Below are positions 52,429 to 61,821 of a stretch of 64,000 nucleotides of DNA, in pieces (within the stretch, counting starts at the first letter, position 1; each line of letters opens with the position of its first letter). A program made the translations under genes and the position numbers. Source of the stretch: Microvirga makkahensis. Its GTDB lineage: Bacteria > Pseudomonadota > Alphaproteobacteria > Rhizobiales > Beijerinckiaceae. The DNA is taken from positions 62,001 through 126,000 of the forward strand of contig NZ_WURB01000005.1 in assembly GCF_009830105.1 (NCBI RefSeq). Reading direction: 5' to 3'. Below the pieces are notes generated by a model. That model saw only the letters and a list, made by a program, of their open reading frames with translations, was not told the origin of the DNA and ran no database searches.

Positions 52429-52718
52429 GAGCATCGTGCGGGTTCAAGAGCCGCGCTAGCGGAAAGTGGATCCGGTTCTCCGCTCGCTTTTCCGCTTCAT
52501 CGCAGGCCTGGTGCCGGTGATCCCAGTCTGCCGAAGCGCCGCGCCTTCCCCGTCGGATTGGCAGGGACTGATTCCCGAATCCAGTCCGTGGACGGCCATG
52601 ACACGCTGTCCTGGCCCATCGTGCGGCCCGTCCGTCCGCTTTGAACGATGCTCTCGTCCAAGGAAGAAGCATCGGAGCGATCCGAAAAGGACAAATCCAC
52701 TTTTACGTCCGATGCTTC
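52429..52718. repeat. Composite intergenic repeat after argH, with palindromic copy 6 inside
   Basis: An outer element has ends GAGCATCGT (52429-52437) and ACGATGCTC (52645-52653) and an AAAGTGGATCCGG arm resembling a common Rhizobiales repeat. Copy 6 of the palindromic family (about 52496-52602) lies between its arms. A second hairpin GAAGCATCGGA (52666-52676)/TCCGATGCTTC (52708-52718) abuts, and slightly overlaps, the end of the next gene. Confidence 0.7.
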
Positions 52719-53517
52719 AACGTTTGGAGCCTCTCGCGGCCCAGGCGCGGGCCGTGAGATGGATGCTGCCATCCGGCCGCGTGGGCAGCGTCGCCCGCAA
52801 TCTCTCGCGGAGGGCGGTTCGCTCACCCTCGCTCAGCGACATGCAATAGGCCGGGGCCGGGGATTGGCCTCCCAGAAATGGGGTCCAGTAATCGTCGAAG
52901 TCGCGGAATAGGGTGGGGACGTCGATGGCGCGGACCTCGATGTGGCTGAGGCCGACCTCTTCGAGAAGCCGGTAGAGCGGCTCCGGCTGGCAGAATGCGG
53001 CATGCCAGTTGTCCTGGAGTTCTCGTGCGTAGGGGTTCAGGTCCGTTGCCGCATCCCAGAACCGGCACATCAGCTCCATTCCGCCCGTATAGTCCCAGAC
53101 ATAGAGCGCGACTTGGCCGTTCTGGCGGGCCGCCCGCGCCATCTCCGCCGCTGCGCGCTCCCGATCGGGAACGAAGTTCAGCACGAGGCCGGACACGACC
53201 CGGTCGAATTCGGCGGTCGCAAAGGGCAGGCTCTGCGCATCGGCGCGCAGGAGTTCGGCTGCGGTACCTTCCAGGCGGCCGCGAGCGAAGTCGAGAAAGC
53301 CCTCGGAGGCGTCGATGCCGACAAGGCGGTTGGGAGCACACCGCTCGGCGATCGCCTCCGTCAGGGCGCCCGTGCCGCAGCCCACGTCGAGCCAATCGAG
53401 GCCGGGCGGGGCACTCAGCCAGGCGAGAAATTCCCCGGCCACCAACCTGCTCCACCGTCCGGCATAGGGTTCGTAGAGATTGCCGTTGGACCAGCGGGGC
53501 TGCATGTTCTCGATCAT
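52717..53517 (-). CDS. Class I SAM-dependent methyltransferase
   Basis: A 266-residue methyltransferase: LDVGCGTGALTEAIAERC (motif I) at about 43-60, VGIDASEGFLDFAR, LLRADAQSLPFATAEFDRVVSGLVLNFV (motifs II/III) and GGMELMCRFWDAA. It is of the ubiE-like small-molecule group, with unknown substrate. It stands alone between two intergenic repeat regions, with no neighbour to suggest a pathway. Its 3' end lies on the hairpin of the composite repeat. Confidence 0.88.
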   Translation of the reverse strand: MIENMQPRWSNGNLYEPYAGRWSRLVAGEFLAWLSAPPGLDWLDVGCGTGALTEAIAERCAPNRLVGIDASEGFLDFARGRLEGTAAELLRADAQSLPFATAEFDRVVSGLVLNFVPDRERAAAEMARAARQNGQVALYVWDYTGGMELMCRFWDAATDLNPYARELQDNWHAAFCQPEPLYRLLEEVGLSHIEVRAIDVPTLFRDFDDYWTPFLGGQSPAPAYCMSLSEGERTALRERLRATLPTRPDGSIHLTARAWAARGSKR

Positions 53518-53648
53518 GCCGGAGCTCCTGTCAGGCGGGGAGCATGATCATAAGCCCGAATAGGCTGGCGGATGATGTATCTTGCGGGGTAGGAAGCCGG
53601 AGCCGTTTACCCTGACGGACATCCCTGCCGAGGCGCCTTGGCAGGGGT

Positions 53649-53677
53649 CTTGATACCCCGTGGCGCCGTATCCATAT
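53649..53677 (+). promoter_or_regulatory. RpoH-type heat-shock promoter of hsp20
   Basis: CTTGAT (53649-53654) and CCATAT (53672-53677) are separated by exactly 17 bases, close to the alphaproteobacterial sigma-32 consensus CTTGAA-N17-CCATAT. Transcription from about 53684 would give an 84-base leader to the hsp20 start. Confidence 0.7.
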
Positions 53678-53767
53678 TGGTGGCAGCGGCCCGATGAGGG
53701 CTGCGTGAGTGCCGCATGAGCGGGCTCACAATCAACCGAAGTGCCTCTTAAACCTTGGGCTTCGAAC

Positions 53768-54202
53768 ATGTCGCGTCAGTCGCCGTTTGGGCATCCGTTT
53801 CTGTTAGGCTTCGACGAAATCGAGCAGGCGCTCGACCGCGTCGCGAAAGCAGCCGGAGACGGTTATCCTCCCTACAATATCGAGCGTTTGCCCCGTACCG
53901 AGCACGCTCCCGAGCGTCTGCGCATCACCCTGGCTGTCGCTGGCTTCACCCAGGATCAGCTCGAGGTGACCCTGGAAGAGAATCAACTCGTCATCCGGGG
54001 GCGTCAGTCCGACGACAAGACCAGGCACTTCCTTCATCGCGGCATCGCCGCCCGTCAGTTCCAGCGCACCTTCCTCCTCGTCGACGGAATGGAGGTTCTG
54101 GGCGCGGATCTGTCCAATGGGCTGTTGTCGATCGATCTGGTCCGGCCCGAACCGGAGCGGATCGTCCGCAAGATCAGCATCAGCGCATCGGACAAGGTGT
54201 GA
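53768..54202 (+). CDS. Small heat shock protein (Hsp20/IbpA family)
   Basis: An ATP-independent holdase; oligomeric, cytosolic. The 144-residue protein has NPF-type lead PFGHPFLLGFDEIEQALDR, PPYNIERL and the alpha-crystallin domain with LRITLAVAGFTQDQLEVTLEENQLVIRG, RQFQRTFLL and ADLSNGLLSIDLVRP (the beta-strand pair). No C-terminal IXI motif is obvious. An RpoH-like promoter and a possible hairpin before the start (53737-53764) are present. The DUF1150 gene follows within 27 bp. Confidence 0.94.
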   Translation: MSRQSPFGHPFLLGFDEIEQALDRVAKAAGDGYPPYNIERLPRTEHAPERLRITLAVAGFTQDQLEVTLEENQLVIRGRQSDDKTRHFLHRGIAARQFQRTFLLVDGMEVLGADLSNGLLSIDLVRPEPERIVRKISISASDKV

Positions 54203-54229
54203 CGGCGCGGCCGCATCAAGGAGATGGCC

Positions 54230-54496
54230 ATGAACCACGACATCAACAATCCAGCCGGTCGGCCTTTGGATGTGGCTGAGCTGGCGACCCTCGGCCTCGG
54301 CGAGATGGCCTATGTGAAACCGCTGCGTTCCGATGATGTGGCGCGGCTCTTCCCGCAGGCTCCCAAGCTGCAGCCCGGCATAAAGCTCTTTGCGCTTCTC
54401 TCCGCCAGCGGCGAGCCCATCGTGCTGACAGACAGCCGCGATGCGGCGGTCGCCAATGCCTGGGCCCATGACCTCACGACGGTGAGCCTGCACTAA
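54230..54496 (+). CDS. DUF1150 protein, partner of hsp20
   Basis: An 88-residue acidic-to-neutral protein with LDVAELATLGLGEMAYVKPLRSDDVARLF and SASGEPIVLTDSRDAAVANAWAHDL, matching DUF1150, an alphaproteobacterial family usually linked to Hsp20 genes. AAGGAG lies 6 bases before ATG 54230; the ATG at 54224 has no spacing, so it is rejected. The conserved linkage suggests a role with the heat shock protein, but the function is unknown. Confidence 0.85.
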   Translation: MNHDINNPAGRPLDVAELATLGLGEMAYVKPLRSDDVARLFPQAPKLQPGIKLFALLSASGEPIVLTDSRDAAVANAWAHDLTTVSLH

Positions 54497-54553
54497 CCCG
54501 TCGTCCGAACGCGCGGGCCGGATGGTCCGGCCCGCCCGACCTTCCTCAAGCCT

Positions 54554-55315
54554 TCAGGCAATCGCCTCGATCGCTCCGATCAGGCGCTCCAGGTCCTCGT
54601 CCCGCGAGAGGCGGTGGTCGCCGTCCTTGACGAGCGTGAGCGAGACGCTGTCTCCCGGAAGGTGTTCCACCAGCTCCAGCGCATGCCCCCACGGCACATC
54701 CGGGTCCTCCATGCCCTGAAGGATATGGACGGGGCAGCCGGTCCGAATCGGCGAGCCGAGGAGAAGGTGGCGCCGTCCGTCCTCGATCAGCTCTCTGGTG
54801 ATGGGGTAAGGGGCGTCCGAATAGGCGGACGGGCGATAATAGACGCCCGATTCCTCGACAATCCGCCTGATGTCCTCCGGGAACCGCCTCCACATCAGTG
54901 CTTCGGTCATGTCGATGGCGGGCGCGATGAGCACGATGCCAGCGGGTGAGAGGACAGGGCGCCTGTCCGTGAGACGGCGCGCGGCGAGAAGGGAGATCCA
55001 GCCGCCCATGGATGAGCCCACGAGGATGGGGCGCTCCTCGAGAAATCGCTCCATGACGGTGAGCGCCTCCTCCAGCCAGCGGGAAATGGTGCCCTTCTCG
55101 AATTCACCGCCCGACTCGCCATGGCCGCTGTAATCAAAGCGCAGGAACGCGCGACCTTGCCTCTCGGCCCAAGAATCGATGGCGCTCGCCTTCGTGGCGC
55201 GCATGTCGGACTTGAAGCCGCCGATCCAGACCACCGGTGGTCCCTTGCCCTCGCGACGGAGCACGGCGATCCGGCGCTCCTCGGCGCCCGACCCGACTGT
55301 GACGCTATGCTGCAT
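54554..55315 (-). CDS. Alpha/beta hydrolase
   Basis: A 253-residue alpha/beta-fold hydrolase: VVWIGGFKSDM, FDYSGHGESGGEFEKGTISRW, the nucleophile elbow LVGSSMGGWISLLAAR (GxSxG), the acid-type Asp in ILQGMEDPDVPWGHA and the His in DGDHRLSR. No lid domain is evident. The substrate is unknown. The start used (MQHSVTVG) begins at the first conserved part; 19 more codons are open upstream. It diverges from the GT4 gene. Confidence 0.88.
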   Translation of the reverse strand: MQHSVTVGSGAEERRIAVLRREGKGPPVVWIGGFKSDMRATKASAIDSWAERQGRAFLRFDYSGHGESGGEFEKGTISRWLEEALTVMERFLEERPILVGSSMGGWISLLAARRLTDRRPVLSPAGIVLIAPAIDMTEALMWRRFPEDIRRIVEESGVYYRPSAYSDAPYPITRELIEDGRRHLLLGSPIRTGCPVHILQGMEDPDVPWGHALELVEHLPGDSVSLTLVKDGDHRLSRDEDLERLIGAIEAIA

Positions 55316-55393
55316 GGTTAACCTGTCCTCAACTGCTTTGAAGCAAGGGTTTGAAGCGATTCTGTCAACCACTTCGAGAAGGCTCTTACATCG

Positions 55394-56638
55394 GTGAGTT
55401 TTTCAGCGCGACCCGGCGGAGGAGCGTCTTTCCCGTCATCCAGTATTCATCCCCTGGCGGGCCGGACCATCCTGCAGATCATTCCGGAGCTTGAAGCCGG
55501 CGGGGCGGAGCGCACCACAGTGGACATCGCCGAGGGCCTGGTCCATGCAGGCGCAAGGGCGCTTGTGGCGACCGAGGGCGGTCGGCTCGTGGGCGAGCTC
55601 CAGGCCAAGGGCGGCATCTGGGTTCCGTTCCCGGCGGCGACGAAAAACCCCTTCTCCATGCTCCTCAACGTGCGCAGGCTCGCCAGGATATGCCATAGGG
55701 AGGGCGTAGCCCTGGTCCATGCCCGCTCCCGGGCGCCGGCCTGGGTGGCTCTGGGCGCGGCGCGCAGCCTCAACATCCCCTTCGTGACCACCTATCACGG
55801 CAGCTATTCCGGCCGCTCGTCGGTGAAGGTGCTCTACAATTCGGTCATGGCCCGGGGCGACGTGGTCATCGCAAACTCGCAATACACAAGCGGCCTGATC
55901 CGCTCGCACTACCCCCAGGCCGCGGACCGGATCGGGGTGATCTACCGGGGAACGGATTTCCTGAAATTCTCGCCCTCCGCGGTGGCGCCGGAGCGAATCG
56001 AGGCTCTGAGGAAAGCCTGGAACGTGGCGCCTCACGAGCGGGTGGTGCTGCTCGCCGCCCGGCTCACGGGCTGGAAGGGACAAAAGGTCCTCATCGAGGC
56101 CGCCGCGAAGCTGCGTGACGCAGGCGTGAAGGATGTCGTCTACATCCTGGCGGGGGATCCGCAGGGCCGGGACTCCTACGTAAAGGAGCTCGAGGGCCTC
56201 ATCGAGGCCAGGAAGCTGAAGAAGATCGTGCGTCGGGTCGGCCATTGCGCCGACATGCCGGCGGCCTTCCTGGCGGCGGCGGTGGTGACGGTACCCTCGA
56301 CGGAGCCCGAGGCTTTCGGGCGCTCGGCGGTAGAGGCGCAGGCCATGGGCACCCCCGTCGTGGTCTCGGATCTCGGGGCCGTGCCGGAGACGGTGCTCGC
56401 GCCGCCCGCCGTTCCGCCGCTGGAGCGCACCGGCTGGCGGGTTCCGGCGGGCGATGCCGATGCGCTCGCGGAGGCGGTCGGTGCCGCCCTGAACCTGGGT
56501 GCCAGCGCCAGAATCGCGTTGAGCAACCGGGCGAGGGCCCATGTGGAGCGCCACTTTTCCCTCGAACGGATGGTTTCGAGCACGCTCAATGTGTATTCAG
56601 CCCTCCTGGATAGCTGGTCAGCCCACAGAACAAGTTGA
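55394..56638 (+). CDS. Glycosyltransferase family 4
   Basis: A 414-residue GT-B enzyme: IIPELEAGGAERTTVDIAEGLVHAGARALVATEGGRL at the N-terminal Rossmann, HARSRAPAWVALGAAR, YHGSYS, VIYRGTDFLKFSP, VVLLAARLTGWKGQKVLIEAA and TEPEAFGRSAVEAQAMGTPVVVSDLGA with the donor-binding E-x7-E. It resembles GT4 enzymes that decorate lipopolysaccharide or other surface glycans, but no glycan cluster surrounds it. The GTG start has no strong ribosome site, so it is uncertain. Confidence 0.9.
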   Translation: MSFSARPGGGASFPSSSIHPLAGRTILQIIPELEAGGAERTTVDIAEGLVHAGARALVATEGGRLVGELQAKGGIWVPFPAATKNPFSMLLNVRRLARICHREGVALVHARSRAPAWVALGAARSLNIPFVTTYHGSYSGRSSVKVLYNSVMARGDVVIANSQYTSGLIRSHYPQAADRIGVIYRGTDFLKFSPSAVAPERIEALRKAWNVAPHERVVLLAARLTGWKGQKVLIEAAAKLRDAGVKDVVYILAGDPQGRDSYVKELEGLIEARKLKKIVRRVGHCADMPAAFLAAAVVTVPSTEPEAFGRSAVEAQAMGTPVVVSDLGAVPETVLAPPAVPPLERTGWRVPAGDADALAEAVGAALNLGASARIALSNRARAHVERHFSLERMVSSTLNVYSALLDSWSAHRTS

Positions 56639-56739
56639 CTTCCGGCCATTTTGCGCGAAATGTCTGAGCATTCTCGGCAATGTTGAGCATGCTGCGGAGG
56701 CTTTCGATGAAGTCTCCTTCCTCGACTGAGCCCTCAAAC

Positions 56740-56756
56740 AGGAGATATGAGCCATT
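56740..56756 (+). promoter_or_regulatory. Ribosome site and ATT start of infC
   Basis: AGGAG (56740-56744) lies 9 bases before ATT (56754-56756), which is in frame with infC. From ATT the protein starts (M)[16 protein letters not shown], matching the RRPxxxxP-x-KEGPR start of alphaproteobacterial IF-3. ATG 56766 lacks a good site. Confidence 0.7.
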
Positions 56757-57296
56757 CGCCGTCCAATGAGACCCTTGCCGGTGCCGCAGAAAGAAGGCCC
56801 GCGCGCCAACCGAGACATCCGCGGAGTTCGTGAAGTTCAGCTGATCGATGATGCCGGGCAGAACCGGGGCGTGATGCCCTTCTTCGATGCGCTTCGCATC
56901 GCGGAAGATGCCGGCCTCGACCTGGTGGAAATCTCGCCGAACGCGTCTCCCCCGGTCTGCAAGATCCTCGACTACGGCAAATTCCGCTTCCTGGAACAGA
57001 AGAAGGCCGCCGAGGCGCGCAAGAAGCAGAAGACCGTCGAGGTCAAGGAAATCAAGCTGCGCCCGGGCATCGACGACCACGATTACGACGTCAAGATGAA
57101 GGCCATGAAGGGCTTCTTCGAGGAGGGCAACAAGGTGAAGATCACTTTGCGCTTCCGCGGTCGTGAGATGGCGCACCAGGATCTGGGCCTGAAGGTCCTC
57201 GAGCGCGTGAAGGCCGATGTGGGCGATCTCGCTAAGGTCGAGCAGGAGCCCAACTTCGAAGGCCGCCAGGTCGTCATGGTGCTGGCGCCCCGCTAA
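56754..57296 (+). CDS. infC: Translation initiation factor IF-3
   Basis: Binds the 30S subunit and checks the start codon. The 180-residue protein (from the ATT) has the N-domain [55 protein letters not shown] and the linker with [11 protein letters not shown]. The C-domain has [49 protein letters not shown] rare ATT start is known to allow IF-3 to repress its own translation in E. coli; here the same is inferred. It heads infC-rpmI-rplT-pheS-pheT. Confidence 0.95.
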   Translation: MRRPMRPLPVPQKEGPRANRDIRGVREVQLIDDAGQNRGVMPFFDALRIAEDAGLDLVEISPNASPPVCKILDYGKFRFLEQKKAAEARKKQKTVEVKEIKLRPGIDDHDYDVKMKAMKGFFEEGNKVKITLRFRGREMAHQDLGLKVLERVKADVGDLAKVEQEPNFEGRQVVMVLAPR

Positions 57297-57320
57297 GGGA
57301 TTCCGGCTTCAGTGAATTTG

Positions 57321-57350
57321 ATGGCCGCCGGCATCCGGCGGCCATTGCTT
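57321..57350 (+). terminator. Hairpin after infC
   Basis: ATGGCCGCCGG (57321-57331) pairs perfectly with CCGGCGGCCAT (57335-57345), 3-base loop, followed by TGCTTTT. A likely partial terminator or attenuator between infC and rpmI. Confidence 0.6.
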
Positions 57351-57384
57351 TTCGGGTCGGCTTCTGCCATAAGCCGCCCTTCAT

Positions 57385-57470
57385 CGAACCGCCCGGCTGT
57401 TAGGGCTGCCGTGGCGGTTCGTTTTGCTCACAGCAGCAATGAATGGGCCGAAAGGGCGGTTTCGCCGCCC
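57385..57470 (+). promoter_or_regulatory. Structured leader of rpmI-rplT
   Basis: A 9-bp stem CGAACCGCC (57385-57393)/GGCGGTTCG (57413-57421) followed by TTTT looks terminator-like. A second stem GGGCGG (57454-57459)/CCGCCC (57465-57470) lies just before the ribosome site. These could form an L20-responsive attenuator (inference). Confidence 0.5.
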
Positions 57471-57496
57471 CGGACGCCTGACCAAAGGAGAGCCAA

Positions 57497-57697
57497 ATGC
57501 CCAAGCTGAAGACGAAATCTGGCGCGAAGAAGCGCTTCAAGATCACTGGCACCGGCAAGGTCGTTTACGCCCAGTCCGGCAAGCGCCACGGGATGATCAA
57601 GCGGACCAACAAGCAGATCCGTAACCTGCGCGGCACCACGACGCTGTTTGAGGGCGACGCTTACAACGTGAAGAAGTACTTCCTGCCGAACGGCTAA
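57497..57697 (+). CDS. rpmI: 50S ribosomal protein L35
   Basis: A 66-residue basic protein, [22 protein letters not shown] start, and [17 protein letters not shown], as in L35; length is standard. AGGAG (57486-57490) gives the start. It is followed by rplT after 42 bases. Structured leader upstream suggests ribosomal-protein feedback control. Confidence 0.98.
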   Translation: MPKLKTKSGAKKRFKITGTGKVVYAQSGKRHGMIKRTNKQIRNLRGTTTLFEGDAYNVKKYFLPNG

Positions 57698-57739
57698 GGC
57701 GGTCTTCCCCCACATCCCGGATTTTGAAGGAGTTTTTCC

Positions 57740-58108
57740 ATGGCCCGCGTCAAACGGGGCGTTACCGCCCACGCCAAGCACAAGAAGGTTCTGAAGGCTG
57801 CCAAAGGTTTCTACGGCCGCCGCAAGAACACCATCCGCATCGCCAAGCAGGCGGTCGAGAAGAGCATGCAATATGCCACTCGCGACCGTCGCAACAAGAA
57901 GCGCACCTTCCGCGCTCTCTGGATCCAGCGCCTCAACGCTGCGGTGCGCCTGCATGGCCTGACCTATTCCCGATTTATCGACGGTCTCGGCAAGGCTGGG
58001 ATCGAGGTCGATCGCAAGGTCCTGTCCGAACTGGCCATCCACGAGCCGGCGGCTTTCGCCGCTTACGTGGAGCGCGCCAAGGCCGCCCTGCCGCAGCAGG
58101 CCGCTTGA
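57740..58108 (+). CDS. rplT: 50S ribosomal protein L20
   Basis: A 122-residue L20: [41 protein letters not shown], then [24 protein letters not shown]; standard length. L20 binds 23S rRNA and, in several bacteria, represses the rpmI-rplT message. A strong hairpin follows the stop. Confidence 0.98.
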   Translation: MARVKRGVTAHAKHKKVLKAAKGFYGRRKNTIRIAKQAVEKSMQYATRDRRNKKRTFRALWIQRLNAAVRLHGLTYSRFIDGLGKAGIEVDRKVLSELAIHEPAAFAAYVERAKAALPQQAA

Positions 58109-58126
58109 GTCGGATAGACTAGCTTC

Positions 58127-58153
58127 GGTGCGGCTGGCCTGTTCAGCCGCACC
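58127..58153 (+). terminator. Strong hairpin after rplT
   Basis: GGTGCGGCTG (58127-58136) pairs perfectly with CAGCCGCACC (58144-58153), 7-base loop, 18 bases after the rplT stop, but no U-run follows. It could limit read-through into pheST or protect the upstream mRNA. Confidence 0.5.
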
Positions 58154-58299
58154 GCCTTACTCCCCCTTCTCCGAGACCACCCGCGCTGACGGCCTGAACG
58201 CTGTCGGTTGCCTCTTCGCGGCTCGGACGACTTGACGGTTCCCGCGCCGCACCCCACTCAAGGCGCCTCCATGGGGCGCTCGCATCTGGCCAGGGACCG

Positions 58300-59382
58300 A
58301 TGACCGATCTCAATCAACTCGAACGTGACCTGCTTTCCCAGGTCGAAGCCGCCGGCGACGAAGCGGCTCTCGAAGCCGTACGCGTCTCCGCGCTCGGCAA
58401 GAAGGGCTCCGTCTCCGAATTGCTCAAAACCCTCGGCTCCATGACCCCGGAGGAGCGGAAGGAACGCGGCCCGCTCATCAACGGCCTGCGCGACAAGGTG
58501 CAGACCGCGATCGCCGCCAAGAAGGAGACGCTCGCCGAGGCGGCGCTCGAGGCGAGGCTTGCCGCCGAGCGCATCGACGTGACGCTGCCCGTGCCGGAGG
58601 CGCCCGAGGCGCGCGGCCGCATCCACCCCATCAGCCAGGTGATCGAGGAACTGACGGCGATCTTCGCCGATATGGGCTTCTCCGTGGCCGAGGGTCCGGA
58701 TATTGAGACGGACTATCTCAATTTCACGGCGCTCAACTTCCCTGAAGGCCATCCGGCCCGCGAGATGCACGACACCTTCTTTCTCGCCCCCGACGAGAAG
58801 GGCGAGCGCAAGGTGCTGCGCACGCATACCTCGCCCGTGCAGGTGCGCACGATGACCTCCAAGGCGCCGCCGATCCGCGTGATCATCCCGGGTCGCACCT
58901 ATCGGCACGACTCGGATCAGACTCACACGCCGATGTTCCACCAGGTGGAAGGCCTCGTCATCGACAAGTCGGCCAACATCGCGCACATGAAGTGGATCCT
59001 GGAAGAGTTCTGCAAGGCTTTCTTCGAGGTCGATCAGGTGAAGATGCGGTTCCGCCCGTCCTTCTTCCCCTTCACGGAACCGTCCGCTGAAGTCGACATC
59101 CAGTGCTCGCGAAAGGGCGGCGAGATCCGCTTCGGCGAGGGCAGCGATTGGCTCGAGATCCTCGGCTGCGGCATGGTGCATCCGAACGTGCTCAGGAATT
59201 GCGGCCTCGATCCGGACGAGTACCAGGGCTTCGCATGGGGTATGGGCATCGACCGCATCGCGATGCTGAAATACGGCATGCCGGATCTGCGCCCGTTTTT
59301 CGAGGCCGACGTGCGCTGGCTGAACCATTACGGCTTCCGCCCGCTCGACATTCCGTCCCTCGTCAGCGGCCTGACTGCGTAA
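58300..59382 (+). CDS. pheS: Phenylalanyl-tRNA synthetase alpha subunit
   Basis: Class II aminoacyl-tRNA synthetase alpha chain; works as alpha2-beta2 with PheT. The 360-residue protein has the N-terminal coiled coil (about 5-85), then motif 1 region [19 protein letters not shown], motif 2 [21 protein letters not shown] and motif 3 [18 protein letters not shown]. No Phe-rich leader peptide is seen upstream. pheT starts 15 bases after its stop. Confidence 0.97.
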   Translation: MTDLNQLERDLLSQVEAAGDEAALEAVRVSALGKKGSVSELLKTLGSMTPEERKERGPLINGLRDKVQTAIAAKKETLAEAALEARLAAERIDVTLPVPEAPEARGRIHPISQVIEELTAIFADMGFSVAEGPDIETDYLNFTALNFPEGHPAREMHDTFFLAPDEKGERKVLRTHTSPVQVRTMTSKAPPIRVIIPGRTYRHDSDQTHTPMFHQVEGLVIDKSANIAHMKWILEEFCKAFFEVDQVKMRFRPSFFPFTEPSAEVDIQCSRKGGEIRFGEGSDWLEILGCGMVHPNVLRNCGLDPDEYQGFAWGMGIDRIAMLKYGMPDLRPFFEADVRWLNHYGFRPLDIPSLVSGLTA

Positions 59383-59397
59383 AGAAGGAGAGCCCCC

Positions 59398-61821
59398 ATG
59401 AAATTCACCCTCTCCTGGTTGAAAGACCATCTCGACACCACGGCATCTCTCGACGAGATCGTGGAAACGCTCACGCGCATTGGCCTCGAGGTCGAAGGTG
59501 TGGAGGACAAGGCGAAGACGCTTGCGCCTTACACGATCGCCTATGTGATCGCCGCCGAGCAACATCCGAACGCCGACAGGCTTCGCGTGTGCATGGTCGA
59601 TACGGGCGCGGGCAAGCCGATCCAGGTCGTCTGCGGCGCACCGAACGCCCGCACGGGCATGAAGAGCGTGTTCGCGCCGCCCGGCACCTACATTCCGGGC
59701 AAGAACATCACCCTCGGGATCGGCACCATTCGCGGCGTCGAGAGCGCAGGCATGCTGTGCTCAGGCTCGGAGCTCGAAATCTCCGATGATCACGACGGCA
59801 TTATCGAACTGCCGGAGGATGCACCGGTGGGTAAAGCCTATGCAGCCTATGCGGGCCTCGACGATCCGGTGATCGAGATCAATCTCACGCCGAACCGTCC
59901 CGATTGCACCTCGATCCACGGCATCGCGCGCGATCTGGCCGCCGCGGGTCTCGGCACCCTGAAGGCCGATGCGGTTCCTGCCGTTCAGGGTCGGGGCGCG
60001 TGCCCCGTTTCCGTGACGCTCGATTTCGTCCCCGGTGACGAGAAGCTCTGCCCGGTCTTTGCGCTACGCCTCGTGCGCGGGGTGAAGAACGGCCCGTCGC
60101 CGGAATGGATGCAGCGCCGCCTGCTCTCCATCGGCCTTCGCCCGATCAACGCGCTCGTCGACATCACAAACTACGTCACCTTCGACCGCGGACGTCCGCT
60201 GCACGTGTTCGATCTCAAGAAGGTGAAGGGCAATCTCACCGTTCGCCGCGCGAAAGCCGGCGAAGAGGTGCTTGCCCTCGACGGACGCACCTACGCGCTC
60301 GATTCCGGCACCGTGGTAATCGCCGACGAGAGCGGCGTCGAGTCCATCGCCGGTATCATGGGCGGCGAGCATTCGGGCTCCGATGAGGGCACCACGGACG
60401 TGCTGATCGAATCCGCACTCTGGGATCCGCTGAACATCGCTCAGACGGGCCGCAAGCACGGCATCATCACCGATGCGCGCTATCGCTTCGAGCGCGGCAT
60501 CGATCCGGCCTTCACTCTGCCGGGCCTCGATCTCGCCACGCAGATGGTCATCGATCTCTGCGGCGGCGAGCCGAGCGAAGCCGTGGTGGCGGGTCAGGTG
60601 CCTGACACCAGCCGCGTCATCGCATTCCCGTGGTCGGAGGTACCGCGCCTGTCGGGTCTCGACGTAAGGCCCGCCGAGTCGGAGGAGATCCTCAGAAAAC
60701 TCGGCTTCAAGGTTGAGGGCTCGGGCGAGCGCGTGAACGTCACGCCCCCGTCCTGGCGTCCCGACATCGAAGGCAAGGCGGATCTCGTCGAGGAGGTCAT
60801 CCGCATCGCCGGCGTCGACCGCATCGAGCCGCAGCCTCTGGCGCGCCTCGAAGCTGCCGTCGCCAAGCCGATCCTCACGCTGATCCAGAAGCGCACGCGC
60901 CTTGCGCGCCGCGCACTCGCCGTGCGCGGCCTGGTGGAGGCCGTCACCTGGTCCTTCATCTCGAAGGGCGAGGCCGAACTCTTCGGTGGCGGCGATCCGC
61001 GTCTGTCGCTCGCCAATCCGATTGCGGCGGAACTCTCCGACATGCGGCCGAGCCTGCTGCCGGGCCTGCTCAAGGCCGCGCAGCGCAACGCGGATCGCGG
61101 CTTCGGTGACGTGGCGCTCTTCGAGGTTGGCCAGACTTTCGCATCCGACGAGCCTGAGGGCCAGTCGATCAAGGCCGCCGCCGTGCGTCGCGGCACGGCG
61201 CGCGCGGAAGGTGTCGGCCGTCACTGGGACGGCGGAGCCGAGAGCGTCGATGCCTTCGATGCGAAGGCGGATGTGCTGGCGCTGCTCGCGGCGCTCGGCA
61301 TTCCGGCCGGTGGTCTGCAGATCGTTTCCGGCGGTCCGGCCTGGTTCCATCCCGGCCGCTCGGGCACGCTCCAGTTCGGCCCGAGGAACGTGGTCGGCGC
61401 CTTTGGCGAGGTTCACCCGAAGATCCTGAAGGCCCTCGACCTGAAGGGGCCGCTGGTGGCTTTCGAGCTCGATCTCAATGCGCTCGTGCCCCCCAAGGCG
61501 AAGCCCACCAAGATGAGGCCGAGGCTGGGCCTGCCCGACTTCCAGCCGCTCACACGTGATTTCGCCTTTGTGGTCGGCCGCGACGTAGCGGCAGGCGACA
61601 TCGTGAAGGCGGCCCAGGGCGCCGAGCGTCAGCTGATCGTGGGCGTCGACGTGTTCGACGTGTACGAGGGCACCGGCATCGACCCGGACAAAAAGTCCGT
61701 AGCGATTGCCGTCACGCTCCAGCCCACGGAAAAGACGCTTACCGACGTGGAGATCGAGGCCGTCTCGTCCAAGATCGTCGCCGAAGTCGCCAAGAAGACC
61801 GGGGCCGTGTTACGGTCCTGA
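59398..61821 (+). CDS. pheT: Phenylalanyl-tRNA synthetase beta subunit
   Basis: An 807-residue beta chain: the B1 domain start [14 protein letters not shown], the EMAP/tRNA-binding domain with [15 protein letters not shown] and [26 protein letters not shown], and the editing domain B3/B4. The C-terminal ferredoxin-like anticodon-binding domain has [20 protein letters not shown] and [22 protein letters not shown]. Length is standard. It ends the infC cluster; a palindromic element follows. Confidence 0.97.
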   Translation: MKFTLSWLKDHLDTTASLDEIVETLTRIGLEVEGVEDKAKTLAPYTIAYVIAAEQHPNADRLRVCMVDTGAGKPIQVVCGAPNARTGMKSVFAPPGTYIPGKNITLGIGTIRGVESAGMLCSGSELEISDDHDGIIELPEDAPVGKAYAAYAGLDDPVIEINLTPNRPDCTSIHGIARDLAAAGLGTLKADAVPAVQGRGACPVSVTLDFVPGDEKLCPVFALRLVRGVKNGPSPEWMQRRLLSIGLRPINALVDITNYVTFDRGRPLHVFDLKKVKGNLTVRRAKAGEEVLALDGRTYALDSGTVVIADESGVESIAGIMGGEHSGSDEGTTDVLIESALWDPLNIAQTGRKHGIITDARYRFERGIDPAFTLPGLDLATQMVIDLCGGEPSEAVVAGQVPDTSRVIAFPWSEVPRLSGLDVRPAESEEILRKLGFKVEGSGERVNVTPPSWRPDIEGKADLVEEVIRIAGVDRIEPQPLARLEAAVAKPILTLIQKRTRLARRALAVRGLVEAVTWSFISKGEAELFGGGDPRLSLANPIAAELSDMRPSLLPGLLKAAQRNADRGFGDVALFEVGQTFASDEPEGQSIKAAAVRRGTARAEGVGRHWDGGAESVDAFDAKADVLALLAALGIPAGGLQIVSGGPAWFHPGRSGTLQFGPRNVVGAFGEVHPKILKALDLKGPLVAFELDLNALVPPKAKPTKMRPRLGLPDFQPLTRDFAFVVGRDVAAGDIVKAAQGAERQLIVGVDVFDVYEGTGIDPDKKSVAIAVTLQPTEKTLTDVEIEAVSSKIVAEVAKKTGAVLRS

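Noticed and set aside
58154..58299. Phe-rich leader peptide and attenuator for pheST
   Set aside because: No short frame with clustered Phe codons and no terminator/antiterminator pair was found in the gap.
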